A DNA stretch of 64,000 nt. Origin: Cordylochernes scorpioides (taxonomy: Eukaryota > Arthropoda > Arachnida > Pseudoscorpiones > Chernetidae). Position 1 is the first letter of the stretch. The number at the start of each line of letters is the position of its first letter. The notes under the pieces are model-generated. The model saw only the letters and a program-made list of their open reading frames with translations. It did not search any database and was not told the DNA's origin. This document shows, one piece after another, positions 43,806 to 54,440 of the stretch. Location: assembly GCA_030710605.1 (NCBI GenBank), contig CP092872.1:97908874-97972873 (forward strand), given 5' to 3'. The position numbers and the translations under genes were made by a program.

Positions 43806-43813
43806 TTTTTATA
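43806..43813 (-). promoter_or_regulatory. TATA box of gene 4
   Basis: On the - strand GGTATAAAAACTTCC, 32 bp before the ATG of the 4-codon exon 1. This leaves a very short 5' UTR, so transcription or the start codon could be elsewhere. Confidence 0.45.
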
Positions 43814-44211
43814 CCTTGTAAACCGCAGTAAAGTTGATCAGATTTACGACGGGTCAACACACCCTCCTCTTTATAGCTGTCCTGATCTCTTTATCTCACA
43901 CCTACCTACTAATTGGCTGTCTCTTGATTTGCATAGCTCTGGAGTTGCATATATCTCCTGTGATAGTTATCTCACTGATTGAACTATTTCTGGCAGCGTG
44001 TTCTATTAAAGAATATTTTAACCACTGATTCTCAACAAGTATTTAGTTAGGAAACTTGAGTTTGAGAAATCACTAACACAGATTATAAGAAATTGAGAAG
44101 TTTTCCCATTTGGATTTCGTTGAAACAAAACTTTCGAACACATATCTTCTTCAACAGGTCTAGACAGAGATGTTGGGAGTCTTGTGGTGAAAGGACTTCA
44201 GCCTTCTAGAT

Positions 44212-44420
44212 TTATAGTGGAGGACGAGTGGTACAAACTATCGGTTTTTGACAGTCACGATCCGGGATCGAATCCCGCATTGGCCACTTTTTTCCTGAAT
44301 AAAAACAATCACCAATAGCTTGGGATTCTTAAAATTCCCAACCCAATAGTGAATGCAAGTAAACAAATGGACAACGAGGCGAATCAAATGTATGTTGCTA
44401 TATGTGTTATTAAAATATTC
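44212..44420 (+). mobile_element. tRNA-like SINE, family 2
   Basis: GTGGAGGACGAGTGGTACAAA (box A region), GGGATCGAATCCCGCATTGG (a good box B), then CCAATAGCTTGGGATTCTT and GTGAATGCAAGTAAACAAATG, as in 23646-23936. Confidence 0.65.
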
Positions 44421-45494
44421 AGTGTTTGCATAGCACACATACACAAATGGATAAATAGCTAAAAACAAATATATAAATATTTATATATTTAATATACCTG
44501 CCGGCCAGGCAGCCACTATCTTCACGATTAATATACCTTATAATAATATTATAATGTACTCTGTTTAATTAATTTATTTTTGAATGTTTGGATTTGGCAG
44601 CACTTTAATTATTGTTGTTGTTATGAATATATTCAAAAGTGTATATATAACATTGAAAAGATATATAATTAATATTTGTTTATTAATTTGGTAAAGCATA
44701 TTTATATATTTAATCGAAGGAACATTACAATATAAATATCCAATTTATACAGAAATATTTAGTGTTCAGAATCTCTCTTCGAATAGTTAAATTACTTAGA
44801 ATGATTGTGTTGTTTATTTCTTTTGACTTTTCTTTTACAACTTAAGATAGAGAACGAAAGATATAAAAAACTTTAAAATTTCCATATACAAACCTTAAAT
44901 TCAACAAATAAGCACACACATCTCCACACATATTTGAGTTATATAATTAAATATATTTATTCAAAACTATGAAAATAAAATTTTACTTCTTTGTTTAAAT
45001 ACAAATCAACTTTTTCAATATCTATAACAATTTTTGGAATTTGAACACACTTCGTCTAACATTTGTGGAAAAGAAATTAAAATTCTCTTAGAAAGTACGC
45101 AGAGAAAATCCCCTATTAAAAAAAAAAACGACATACTCTGGTCAAAAATAATTAAATGTAAAAGTACTCAGTGAATAGAAGAATTGTGTTGTGGCGACCT
45201 TGAAACTAAAGACAATATGAGACATTGTGCTCAAGGCCAGAACTCAATGGGTTTATGACTTTTTTAATACAGAAGCTTTGCCAAAAAGAAATTTGTAATT
45301 TTTCCCTAAGATTTCTATTGTGTTAAATAATTTGTAAAACTTGGAGCTCTCTCTCCACATTGTTACCACATCGAAGATTTTTTAGATTTGTCAGAGAACT
45401 ATTGGTTCTTTTGGACACTAGGACATCAGCTCGTGCCGAATGTTGAGTATAGAATACTCGTGCTGGATGCTCAGTTCAGATGCGCTGAGGCCTT
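44421..45494. other. AT-rich intergenic, no gene seen
   Basis: Nothing recognisable beyond AT-rich runs; the sequence upstream of gene 4's promoter lies to the left of this stretch. Confidence 0.5.
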
Positions 45495-45650
45495 CTTCTT
45501 ATTATCCCAAGTACACGTGGTACAGACCATAATAATCATGGTGGGTAGAAGTTAGCGACTGCTTTTACTGTAAGTGCACCACATGTCTATACATGTGAAA
45601 AGCAGTTCGATCTTTTCCCTTAAAAATGTGCCAGAGCCTCGTTAGGTTGG
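45495..45650 (-). mobile_element. SINE family 2, partial reverse copy
   Basis: CACGTGGTACAGACCATAATA, ATCATGGTGGGTAGAAGTTAG and CACCACATGTCTATACATG match 23140-23260. The box A/B end is missing. Confidence 0.6.
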
Positions 45651-45869
45651 CTGAGGTTTTGCATAAATCGGCTACCGAATTCAATCATTTGCATAGTTTC
45701 TCGAAACGTATTTGCATATATTTAATATAAATCGGACAACTTGTTCTTGGTGCGTCGATTTTTTATTTGTTGTTGTTGTTATATTGTACTATATATAGCG
45801 CTTCCTTAACGACTGTAACCGAAACAATAATGTTATTCAACGAGAACAAATATAAGTTTGGTGCCATTA

Positions 45870-46130
45870 TATAATCAATAATAACAATATTTTACGATGC
45901 ACTAACGCGCCATCTGTTATCAAATTACAAAACTATTTTAGACGCGTAATATTTTTTTATATACAAATACAAACTTTTATTTAGAAAAATATGCACCTTA
46001 TCCCAGTACAATATCACATTTGTACTATTTTTTCACATTGTGTCGCGGTCTCACGCAATTCTAGCCTTACCTACCCGTTACGCGTCTATAAAATAGTTTT
46101 GTAATTTAATAACAATATTGTTATAGTTGA
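45870..46130. mobile_element. Foldback element carrying a family A fragment
   Basis: Left arm TATCAAATTACAAAACTATTT and AGACGCGTAA is mirrored by TTACGCGTCTATAAAATAG and TTTTGTAATTTAATAAC at right. Between them (45988-46079) is a family A 5' fragment (ATGCACCTTATCCCAG, GTGTCGCGGTCTCACGC). The ribozyme is not included. Left of the arm is GCGCGCCATCTGTTATC, shared with 49120-49445. Confidence 0.6.
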
Positions 46131-46239
46131 AAGAGACCAAATAAAAACGCAACGAGTTTCTTTATTTAAAAGGCTCCTGAGCTTTCGGACTGTGAAGTTC
46201 TTCAACAGGCTTGAATACATGGTGTCATAATAAATGTAA

Positions 46240-46520
46240 ACTATTTTTGACGCGTGTGTATGTTTCTTTTTTAGAATAAACCAATTCTTCATTAACACAA
46301 AGCAATAACGCGCTATATATAAAATGAAAGAATTTAAAAGCACGAATGTTTATTTTATACATAATACAAACTTCTACTGTCCTTATTGCGATGAAAAAAT
46401 ATATTGGGAGGGCTTGGCTCATCAGTGGTGAACCCTCCCAGCGGTTTCGCTAAATTAATCCATCAGACCGCTTCTCAGAGCTCTAATACTGTATTGGAAG
46501 ATTCTGCTTATATACGCAGC
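46240..46520 (+). mobile_element. SINE family 3 joined to foldback-type sequence
   Basis: GACGCGTGTGTATGTTTC, then CTTCTACTGTCCTTATTGCG, GGGAGGGCTTGGCTCATCAG, GTGGTGAACCCTCCCAG and GAGCTCTAATACTGTATTGG. The tRNA-like box A is GGCTCATCAGTGG; box B is weak. Confidence 0.55.
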
Positions 46521-46817
46521 ATTCTTGATTGTCCTTACTAGGCTATTCTATCATTGAAGTAAGGGAAGTATTTTATTTAAAAAGAAACGGGTCAGAAGCA
46601 GTTTAAATTTCTTACAAAAGAAGCTGGATCCACGTGGAATATTCGGGAGAAATACGTAAGTCAATGCTATCGCATATCTAATTTAAGACATCAATATTCT
46701 TCAAATCAAATAAAGTATTTTTAAAATTGTTGTATTTTACATTTTGTGTTCCCATTCAATATCTTTATATAACTAAAGGTGCTAGTTAGTCACTAGTTAA
46801 GTAGTAAATAAGTTTTT

Positions 46818-47151
46818 ATGAAAAAGGAATCTCCTTATCGTGCAACTGAAAGTTGCTGATGGATTGCGCCATCTATCGGAATAAAAAGCAACTATTCTCG
46901 TTGATTTTTAATTATTCCAGAATTGGCCAAATACCCATTCTTGATTAATCAAGAAAAGCTAACCACGGATGCGTTTCGGGCTGTTGGCCCTCATCAGCGT
47001 GGTGCAAGCTGTACCTCAACGAACAATAAATTGGTCATTCAGGCATCCTGAAAAATCATGAAACGGGTAGTTAAGGCCAGAATTGCGTGAGACCGCGACA
47101 CAATGTGAAAAAATAGTACAAATGTGATATTGTACTGGGATAAGGTGCATA
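46818..47151 (-). mobile_element. Hammerhead-bearing repeat, family A, full unit
   Basis: The most complete single unit (~334 bp). On the - strand it runs from ATGCACCTTATCCCAGTAC through CACATTGTGTCGCGGTCTC, GGCCAGAATTGCGTGAG (as complement), the hammerhead, CTTGATTAATCAAG and CGATAGATGGCGCAATCC to CCTTTTTCATA. It has no ORF. Confidence 0.8.
46962..47003 (-). ncRNA. Type I hammerhead ribozyme, family A, paired stem I
   Basis: On the - strand: stem I ACCACG (47003-46998), CTGATGA, stem II GGGC/GCCC with CAACA loop, GAAA (46977-46974), CGCATC with cleavage after C at 46968, and stem I return CGTGGT (46967-46962). All six stem I pairs are Watson-Crick. The stem III palindrome ACGCGT has become ACGCAT (a CpG-type change), which may weaken it. 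Confidence 0.82.
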
Positions 47152-47796
47152 TTTTCCATAATATAAGTTTGTATCCCCCAATTCTACCATGTCAATACGA
47201 AATCAATAAACAGGCCAGCAGACGAAACAAACAAACAAAATTGCAACAAAGAGATTCAGACGATCATCCCTAAATTGGCGGGTCACCATTAGCCAATCCC
47301 AGGCGACCGCCCGGAACAGCTGGCGCCTAATTGGCCAGAAAGGGATTTATGGGAAGGTGTCGAAAGTGACCCGATTCCATTCCTCCCCGTGGGTTCCTAG
47401 TTCCCCGGACTTGGCGGCGATATCCAGGACTACTTACAGTACCTAGGCATGCTGGATTATCTTCTTTTTTACATATTACATTCACAATCATTTTAAACAT
47501 CAGAACTATCATTCTCGAGTTTGATTATTAAGAGAAGTAGCCAGTTCCCCAGTTCATCAGAAAAACTAAGAATTTCGTCAGAAAATGAAAAAAAAAAAAA
47601 GAAGAAGATAACAAGAAGACACACACCCAGTAGTTATATCTCTCCACCAAGACTGTATGTAACTGTGGTTACCTATTTACATATTGTCTGCCTTTGTTTG
47701 GTATGTTTATTCTCTTCTTGGAATCCTGGACAAGTCTGCATAAACCTAAACGCCTTAACGGATTTTGATTTTGTTATAGTTATATAAGAGTAAAAG

Positions 47797-47974
47797 AGTC
47801 TCATGGACAAATTTTAGGGAAGTTGTACCTTATATATCGGGATTCAGACAATAACTCTGAAAGACATTACAGTGACCTTTATTGAAGACACACGAGATAA
47901 CCAAGTGTGAACAAAATTGTCTCTGTATCCTTAAAAAAAATACTTTCCACTTCCTTCAGTTTTGTCCACGAGTC
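47797..47974 (+). mobile_element. MITE of the CATGGACAAAAC family
   Basis: CTCATGGACAAATTTTAGG at left, CTTCAGTTTTGTCCACGAG at right, with the interior GTGACCTTTATTGAAGACAC shared with the other copies. 178 bp. Confidence 0.7.
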
Positions 47975-48407
47975 TAAATAGCTTACATTTCCAAAAATTG
48001 TTGAAACAACACTGAATTTTGTTTAATTTTTAAAAGGCACACGCACATTTTTGCATCCAATAAACGGGAAATGAGAATATTGGGAGGGCTTTCGTCTTTC
48101 ACTTAATCATTGTAGAAATATGCCCGTTGAAAATACAAGATTGGAGACAAAAATTTTAGTTACCTTTAAAAAAATGAATAGAAAGGGAGCTAAATTTCTG
48201 GAAACAGACCATCACCAGAGGGAGCAGTGTCAGGACTGTAAGTAGGATGAGGTAGGATCTCAATTCTATCTTGTTCTACATAGTCATCATAGCAGTGTAG
48301 GGATAGCCACTTTCAAATGGGACTGAAAACTTCGCCCCAACTTTTATTATATAACAATAAGCAATAGCAATAATCTCACCTTAAAATAAAAATTAAATTG
48401 GGGAAAC

Positions 48408-48530
48408 CGCTGGGAGGGTTCACCACTGATGAGCCAAGCCCTCCCAATATATTTTTTCATCGCAGTAAGGACAGTAGAAGTTTGTATTATGTATAAAAGA
48501 AACATTCGCGCTTTCAAATCCTTTTATATT
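48408..48530 (-). mobile_element. SINE family 3/foldback right arm
   Basis: AACCGCTGGGAGGGTTCACC, CACTGATGAGCCAAGCCCTC, TTTTTCATCGCAGTAAGGAC and AGTAGAAGTTTGTATTATG mirror 46370-46440 and match the right arm at 49300-49400. Confidence 0.6.
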
Positions 48531-48539
48531 ATAAAATAT

Positions 48540-48905
48540 ACGTATATAAAAAAAGAAAATAAATCAAAACTGACAGCTTCTCCAAATCATCACTTGTACA
48601 AACCATTGAAACAATTAGAAAAACTCCAAAAACTCAATAGAAATCAACAAACAGCTTTAGCAAGGCTAAGAAGTGGCCATATAAAAACCTTAAAATATCA
48701 AAATGGACAAAAAACAACCCTTCAATAACTGCTTGAAATGAAATAGTACAGAAGCTTCTCCGGAACATATCTTGTCATGCTCAGAACTGACAATAGAGGA
48801 CCTATTTTCCAAGCCTATAACTACCATCGCAAAATGGAGAGGAGTGGACTTCAGGAATTGGTTTACCCATGGAATAAGCACCACCACCACAACAACAACA
48901 AAATG
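48540..48905 (+). pseudogene. Non-LTR retrotransposon C-terminal fragment and tail
   Basis: Reads QTALARLRSGHIKTLKY and, after a frame change, PEHILSCSELTIEDLF and WRGVDFRNWF, ending in CACCACCACAACAACAACAA. Short C-terminal RNase H-like/zinc-tail region of a LINE; frameshifted. Confidence 0.65.
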
Positions 48906-49119
48906 AAATGTGCTTTAATAATGATGGCAATTTCACATCCCACGGTAAATGGCGCAGTGTTCTTGCATCAACTCTAGAAACTACTGCATTCTGGAGATAA
49001 CCGACCAATCCACGACTTTGTCAATAATTTGTCTTAATGCTCGGCCAGGTAGTTAGAGTATGAACATATGTTACCGTCCAATGCTATGCCAACAATATAT
49101 ATTGTGATGATAGTTTAAA

Positions 49120-49445
49120 TATACAATATATGTTAATTATATTATGATGCATTAGCGCGCCATCTGTTATCAAAATTCGAAACTATTATAGACGCGTATG
49201 ATTATTTTTTAAAATATAAACAATTTCGACTGCCTTTACTGCAATAGAAAAATTAATGGGAGGGCCTGGCTTATCAGTGGTGAACCCTCTAAGTGGCGAA
49301 ACCGCTGGGAGGGTTCACCACTGATGAGCCAGGCCCTCCCATTAATTTTTCCATTGCAGTAAGGGCAGTAGAAATTGTTTATATATATATAAAAAAAAAA
49401 GAATCATACGCGTCTATAATAGTTTCGAAATTTGAGAATATATTT
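49120..49445. mobile_element. Large palindromic foldback element
   Basis: Arms of about 130 bp: CGAAACTATTATAGACGCG, CAATTTCGACTGCCTTTAC, GCAATAGAAAAATTAATGGG and GGGCCTGGCTTATCAGTGG in the left arm are mirrored by CCACTGATGAGCCAGGCCC, CCCATTAATTTTTCCATTGC and ACGCGTCTATAATAGTTTCG in the right. The centre is near 49300. It contains two inverted SINE family 3 heads. Confidence 0.75.
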
Positions 49446-50335
49446 CAAACATTATTCAAGATTATCTATCCCTCTCAAGGTAAAATTGTGAAAGGCGTTT
49501 AACACCTACAAATATTTCTCACAAGTTTCTCTTTGTTTATTTTAAAATGAAAGCTTTCAAGTGATAATCGCTTTTCAACAGTATTGGTTAAAAACATTGA
49601 CTATTTCTTGCAGGAAGTTTTCACAAATATACATATAGGCAGGGTGGATATTTACGACTAAATTTCAAAAATTTATCATTTTAAATAATTATTTTTGAAT
49701 ATGATAACTATTTATTAATTACATATTTTTTTCACAAAAATCTCAAATATATATTTCAAAGGGTCGTGTAAGCCAGTTTCAGTATTTATATGCTCGATTT
49801 TTCACAATTTTCTTTTGTAATATTATCGAAGAAAGAGAACTAGTTTTTGCGTTCGGAAAATCATAATTTTTTGAAAAAATAAAAATATTGGGTTATTTAT
49901 ATTTAATTATTTATTTTCATAGAATGTTTAAAATATCCGTGGATGGGTGTTTGGAGAGGAAAACAAAGAATTATTAAAAGTTTTCAAACTAGGAGGTCAT
50001 GGCGAAAAATAGTTCGAAAATGACTCCATAGATGGCACCACCTTCCTCTTCGTTGCTAGTAAAGTTGAGACCATAGTTGTTCCAATGGAATATTTCTCAC
50101 TAAATGTTGTTGTCTTTCTATGTTATCTTTAGTTCCTTGGGAGATGTCCAAAGTACTATATATATGTTATGAATATGAGTTTTGTTTGAAAATATAGAGG
50201 AATTGAAGGTGCAGTCGTGAAAATAGTAAAGATTGTTATTTACTTATCTATTTCTTAAGTGAACTACCTTTTCCTGTCATCAAATTAATCGCGCAATTTA
50301 GAACCCTTTCAATTTTTTTTCAAAGAATACCATCT
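49446..50335. other. AT-rich intergenic, no gene seen
   Basis: No gene, RNA or repeat recognised. 49985-50100 is slightly less AT-rich (ATAGATGGCACCACC at about 50030). Confidence 0.5.
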
Positions 50336-50665
50336 GATTTTAATGAGGGGTGAAGACCTGAAATGCACTTTCTGTGGATCAGGAATAACAATGGAGATGT
50401 TGCACTACTTATTTGATTGTGCTGCTCTGTCTGAGGAAAGACGAAAACTAAATGTTAAAATGGGCAACTTTGTCCTTCATTTCCAGCACTAATTAATGGA
50501 ATATCAAAGAATAGGTATATAGCGGTGGCGATATTTGGATTCCACAGGATTATATCCAGGAAAAAGACCACACAGTGTTCTCCCCATCCTTTGTGAACTG
50601 GCGAATCCTGTATAGGGCGAGAGGCCCCCTAAATAAAGGCTTTGTTGTTCGTTATTAACTTATCA
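50336..50665 (+). pseudogene. Non-LTR retrotransposon 3' end
   Basis: Reads MRGEDLKCTFCGSG, then MEMLHYLFDCAALSEERRKL, the C..C...H...C zinc tail of a LINE polyprotein. The 3' sequence TGGCGAATCCTGTATAGGGCG, GCCCCCTAAATAAAGGCTTTG and TTGTTCG matches the tail unit at 57402-57567. Confidence 0.65.
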
Positions 50666-50791
50666 AGTAGGTTTTATTTTCAATTACTTGAAGCAAATTA
50701 TACATTAAATATTTATCATAATTATATAGAATTTATAAAATGAATCCTTTATTAGTGAATTAAAAAATAATAGGTAGGTTAACTATACATA

Positions 50792-52210
50792 CACTGCGTG
50801 ACATTGAAAATGGAACACCAAGAAATAGTGGCCAGAAAATTATGCAAATTTCAGGGTAGACGCGCCTAACCGAGTTATGCAAATGATGTAAAATGCGCAG
50901 CTCTCGTGCGCACATGGAGTAAGATATAAGGGAAGGAACTTGCAGAAAGGACAGTATTCGTGTCGTTATTTCTTCAAGGAAAATCATTGTAGAAATTTTG
51001 TTCTTGTATCAAAAGACACGTGTAATAACAGAGAATGCCAGGTCATCGTAAACGGAGGCAGTTCAAGCAGACAGACGCTTTTACGAGGGGCATGGTGATC
51101 GGACTGAAAAGGGTAGGTTGGTCCATACGTCAAATCGCAGCTGATACACACCTTGGTGCGTCCACGGTGCACCGACTGTGGAGAAGATGGTTGGAACAAG
51201 GAAATGTGGCAATTTATAGGAATGTCGGTGCAACCAGAGTGACGTCAGCACGTGTGGATCGGCGTATCCTTCGACAAGCAGTGGCGGCAACACAAGCCAC
51301 TTGTACCGCCATCCTGCAACATGTGCAAGACACCCTAGATCATTCCATCTCGACCAGAACCATTTCCCGTCGATTGGTTGCTAATGGCTTGCACTCATGC
51401 CGTCCGCTAAGAAGACTGCCATTGACCCCACCGAATAGGCACCAACGTTTGGAATGGTGCCGGGCTAGATCGACGTGGATGACGGAATGGCACAGGGTCG
51501 TGTTCTCAGATGAGTCGCGTTTCTGCTTGTCCAGTGATAGTTGCCGTGTACGCGTGTGGCGTCGACGTGGAGAAAGGTCCAATCCGGCAGCAATTGTGGA
51601 ACGCCCCACCGTGCGACAACGTGGAATCATGGTTTGGGGCGCAATCACGTATGATTCCAGGTCACCTTTACTTCGTATTCAGGGCACTATGACGGCCCAA
51701 CGATACGTTGATGATGTGCTGCGACCGGTGACACTCCCCTACCTTCAAGGGGTACCCAATGCCTTTTATCAGCAGGATAACGCCCGACCGCACACTGCTC
51801 GCATTAGCCAACAAGCTCTGCAAGATGTACAGATGCTTCCCTGGCCACCGTACTCTCTTGATCTCTCACCAATCGAGCACGTCTGGGACATCATTGGACG
51901 CCGTTTGCATGCCTTGCCACAGCCGCGTTCAGAAGACGAACTGTGGCAAATGGTTGAGAGGGAATGGAGAGCCATCCCTCAGGACGCCATCCGTACTCTG
52001 ATTGACTCTCTACCTAGACGTGTTGCTGCGAGCATCGCCGTCCGCGGTGGTCCTACTTGCTACTAAGCCGACGCCGTTCTCGCTCTGTATTATGACTATC
52101 ATTTTGAAATAAAGATCACTCATTGTTCGTCCCTGTCTCTCTCTGTCTGCCGAGTTTCATCACTTTCTGGCCACTATTTCTTGGTGTTCCATTTTCAATG
52201 TCACGCAGTG
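50792..52210 (+). mobile_element. Intact Tc1-like DNA transposon
   Basis: 1419 bp with perfect 47-bp terminal inverted repeats (50792-50838 and 52164-52210, starting CACTGCGTGACATTG) and TA on both sides (50790-50791, 52211-52212), the Tc1/mariner target. It contains one uninterrupted transposase gene and an AATAAA at about 52108. Intact ends and ORF suggest recent activity. Confidence 0.95.
51035..52066 (+). CDS. Tc1-like transposase
   Basis: 343-residue cut-and-paste transposase, acting in the nucleus on the element's terminal repeats at TA sites. N-terminal paired-type helix-turn-helix (about 20-60, IRQIAADTHLGASTVHRLW) and a second one (about 75-120, ISTRTISRRLVANGL) bind the ends. The RNase H-like core has VFSDES (Asp159), FYQQDNARPH (Asp248) and LSPIEHVW (Glu281). 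Asp248 to Glu281 leaves 32 residues, shorter than the 34 of canonical DD34E Tc1. A basic stretch (VWRRRGERS) lies between. Length is normal for the family and no stop or frameshift is seen. Resembles arthropod Tcb1-type transposases. Confidence 0.95.
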   Translation: MPGHRKRRQFKQTDAFTRGMVIGLKRVGWSIRQIAADTHLGASTVHRLWRRWLEQGNVAIYRNVGATRVTSARVDRRILRQAVAATQATCTAILQHVQDTLDHSISTRTISRRLVANGLHSCRPLRRLPLTPPNRHQRLEWCRARSTWMTEWHRVVFSDESRFCLSSDSCRVRVWRRRGERSNPAAIVERPTVRQRGIMVWGAITYDSRSPLLRIQGTMTAQRYVDDVLRPVTLPYLQGVPNAFYQQDNARPHTARISQQALQDVQMLPWPPYSLDLSPIEHVWDIIGRRLHALPQPRSEDELWQMVEREWRAIPQDAIRTLIDSLPRRVAASIAVRGGPTCY

Positions 52211-52233
52211 TATTTACAACAATAAAAAAAAAA

Positions 52234-52408
52234 TAATTCGGTGGACAAGTGGGTAACACCCTCGATTCCCGCCAGTCATGGACTGGGATTGAATCCCACG
52301 TTAACATTTTGTTTAATATGTGAATAACCTTCACATATTATTCATTGTTTCAATTATCATAAACTAGGTTGCTCTTGTTGAGCGGTACCTAATAAAGTGA
52401 TTTTGGAA
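52234..52408 (+). mobile_element. tRNA-like SINE, family 1
   Basis: TTCGGTGGACAAGTGGGTAAC (box A region), CGATTCCCGCCAGTCATGG, box B GGGATTGAATCCC, tail TAGGTTGCTCTTGTTGAGCGG and AATAAAGTGATTTTGG. It starts 22 bp after the Tc1 element. Confidence 0.7.
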
Positions 52409-52619
52409 ACGAATTACAACAATATAGTCAAAGTGCTATATTCTAAATCTATGGTCAAAATATATGTTTTTAAAAAATAAAAGATTATTTATTGAATCCA
52501 AGATGTGCCCTTTATAAACAAATATAACAATATGGATTGCTCTATTTTCAGATTTGTTCCAATATGTAAATAAAACAAAAAAGGTACATCCTGAACGCTC
52601 ACATGAGGAATTTTGATTA

Positions 52620-54260
52620 ATTATCCCAAACAGAAATACACACGGACGCAAGCAGCTATGGAATAGGAGCAGTTTTGGTTCAAATTCAGAATGGAAAGGA
52701 AGCCATTGCCTAAGTATCGAGAACGCTCAATAAAGCTAAAAATAAATAAATAAAAAATTCAACTACTGAAAGAGAATGCCTTGCCATAATTTGGGCTATA
52801 AACAATTTCCGACCTTATGTTTCAGTACTTCCATTTACTATTGTAACAGACCATCATTCTTTGTGTTGGTTGACCAACCTCAAGGACCCGTGTGGAAGAT
52901 TAGCAAGATGGGCCCTTCGTTTGCAAGAATTTGAGGTTACAGTTATGTACAAGAGTGGAAGAAAACATCAGGATGCTGACTGCTTATCAAGAAGTCCTCT
53001 GAGCTGTAGAGAAGACATAGAAGAAGATATTCCTAGTATGATAGCCAGCAGAATTTTGGGCAGGAACAAATGAAGGACCCAGATCTCATGGAGATCGCTG
53101 ACAAGATACAACAAGAAACCTCTAAAAAGTATTTTCTGAAAATTGACAATACTCTCTACAAAAAAAAAAAAATTAATGATCCAATGGGAAGGTAATGGCT
53201 TCTGGTGGTCCCTCGCCACCTCAGACCTGGAATACTGAGAAATTTCCATGATTCGCCCACTGCTGGACATCTTGGGTTCACCAAAACTATGATGGAATCA
53301 GAAAAATATTTTTTGGCCTGACGTATAGGAATGTTAGAAAGTATGTGTCTCATTGTCAAAAAAGATTGTCAGCGAATCAAGCATCAGCCACAGCTCCCCA
53401 CAGGACACTTACAGCCAATACCGGTGCCCAGAGCCGCCTTTGAAAAAGTAGGAATGGATCTCTTAGGCAGATTCCCAACATCAACATTTCGCTGAATTAT
53501 TGTATGCACGAACTACCTGACCAAATATGCAATCACGAAGGAGCTACCAACGAGTGAATTCGTAGAAGCTCCCAGAAGATGTTATATTGAAACATGGAGC
53601 ACCAAGGGAATTGATTACAGATTGAGGTAGAAACTTCACATCTTCAATAATCAGTGATTTGAATAACCAATGTAGAATATATCACCGGACGATGACTGCC
53701 TACCATCCCCAGACGAATGGACTCCCGGAAAGGTTGAATAAGACCATAGCAGACATGCTAATCTACCTACCTCAACCTGAAAGATTGAGACAAGATCCAC
53801 CCATTCATTACTTTTACACACAACAGAGCGAAGCACGAATCTACTGGGTTCATTTTTCTTTTACACGGGCGTTATACCCATCTGGATATTTTATTCGTAA
53901 TTTAGTTCCAGAAGAAGATGATTTCATCCAAACGCTGGGTCAGAACCGAAGAAGCACGGCGACTGGCACGTATCCACGCCATGAGGTGTCAGGAAAGTAA
54001 TAAACATAGCTTTGAAATTACCACACAAGTAATATTTACCAGCCTGGAGATCCGGTATGGATCTTTATCCCTGTGCGTAAAGTAAGATATTCGGGAAAAC
54101 TAATTAGACGTTTCTTTGGCCAGTATAAAGTAACCCGAAAATAATTCGATGTAACCTATGTAGTGGATATTCGGAAACCAGCAAGGTCGTCGTAAAACAA
54201 TAGATTTAGTTCACGTTTGTAGAATGAAGCCTTATTTAAACCCAGAATAACAGGAGGACC
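52620..54260 (+). pseudogene. Decayed Gypsy-type pol (RNase H and integrase)
   Basis: Starts within RNase H (TDASSYGIGAVLVQ), continues [27 protein letters not shown] and [11 protein letters not shown], then a shifted integrase (AGHLGFTKT-like, LLGRFP, and TAYHPQTNGLPERLNKTIAD). The C-terminal part near 54030-54200 reads PGDPVWIFIPVRK and GKLIRRFFGQY. Stops and frameshifts break it at several places and RT is missing. Unrelated in sequence to the young element at 7900-12215. No LTRs recognised. Confidence 0.85.
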
Positions 54261-54440
54261 ACCTAAAAGAGGACCCAGAAGACCCAAGCTTCCAGGAAGA
54301 AGACATCCTCACTGAACAAACACAACAACCACAGACCCGCGAAGAGATTTCTGATCCTATCACACGTTCTCGAGTCTTGAGTCTGAGGATGTAAGTCTCC
54401 TCAGGCTATTAGGCGAAGAAATAAATTACATTTTATTATT

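Noticed and set aside
51081-51975. - strand ORFs inside the Tc1 element
   Set aside because: They lie opposite the intact transposase frame and show no recognisable motif.
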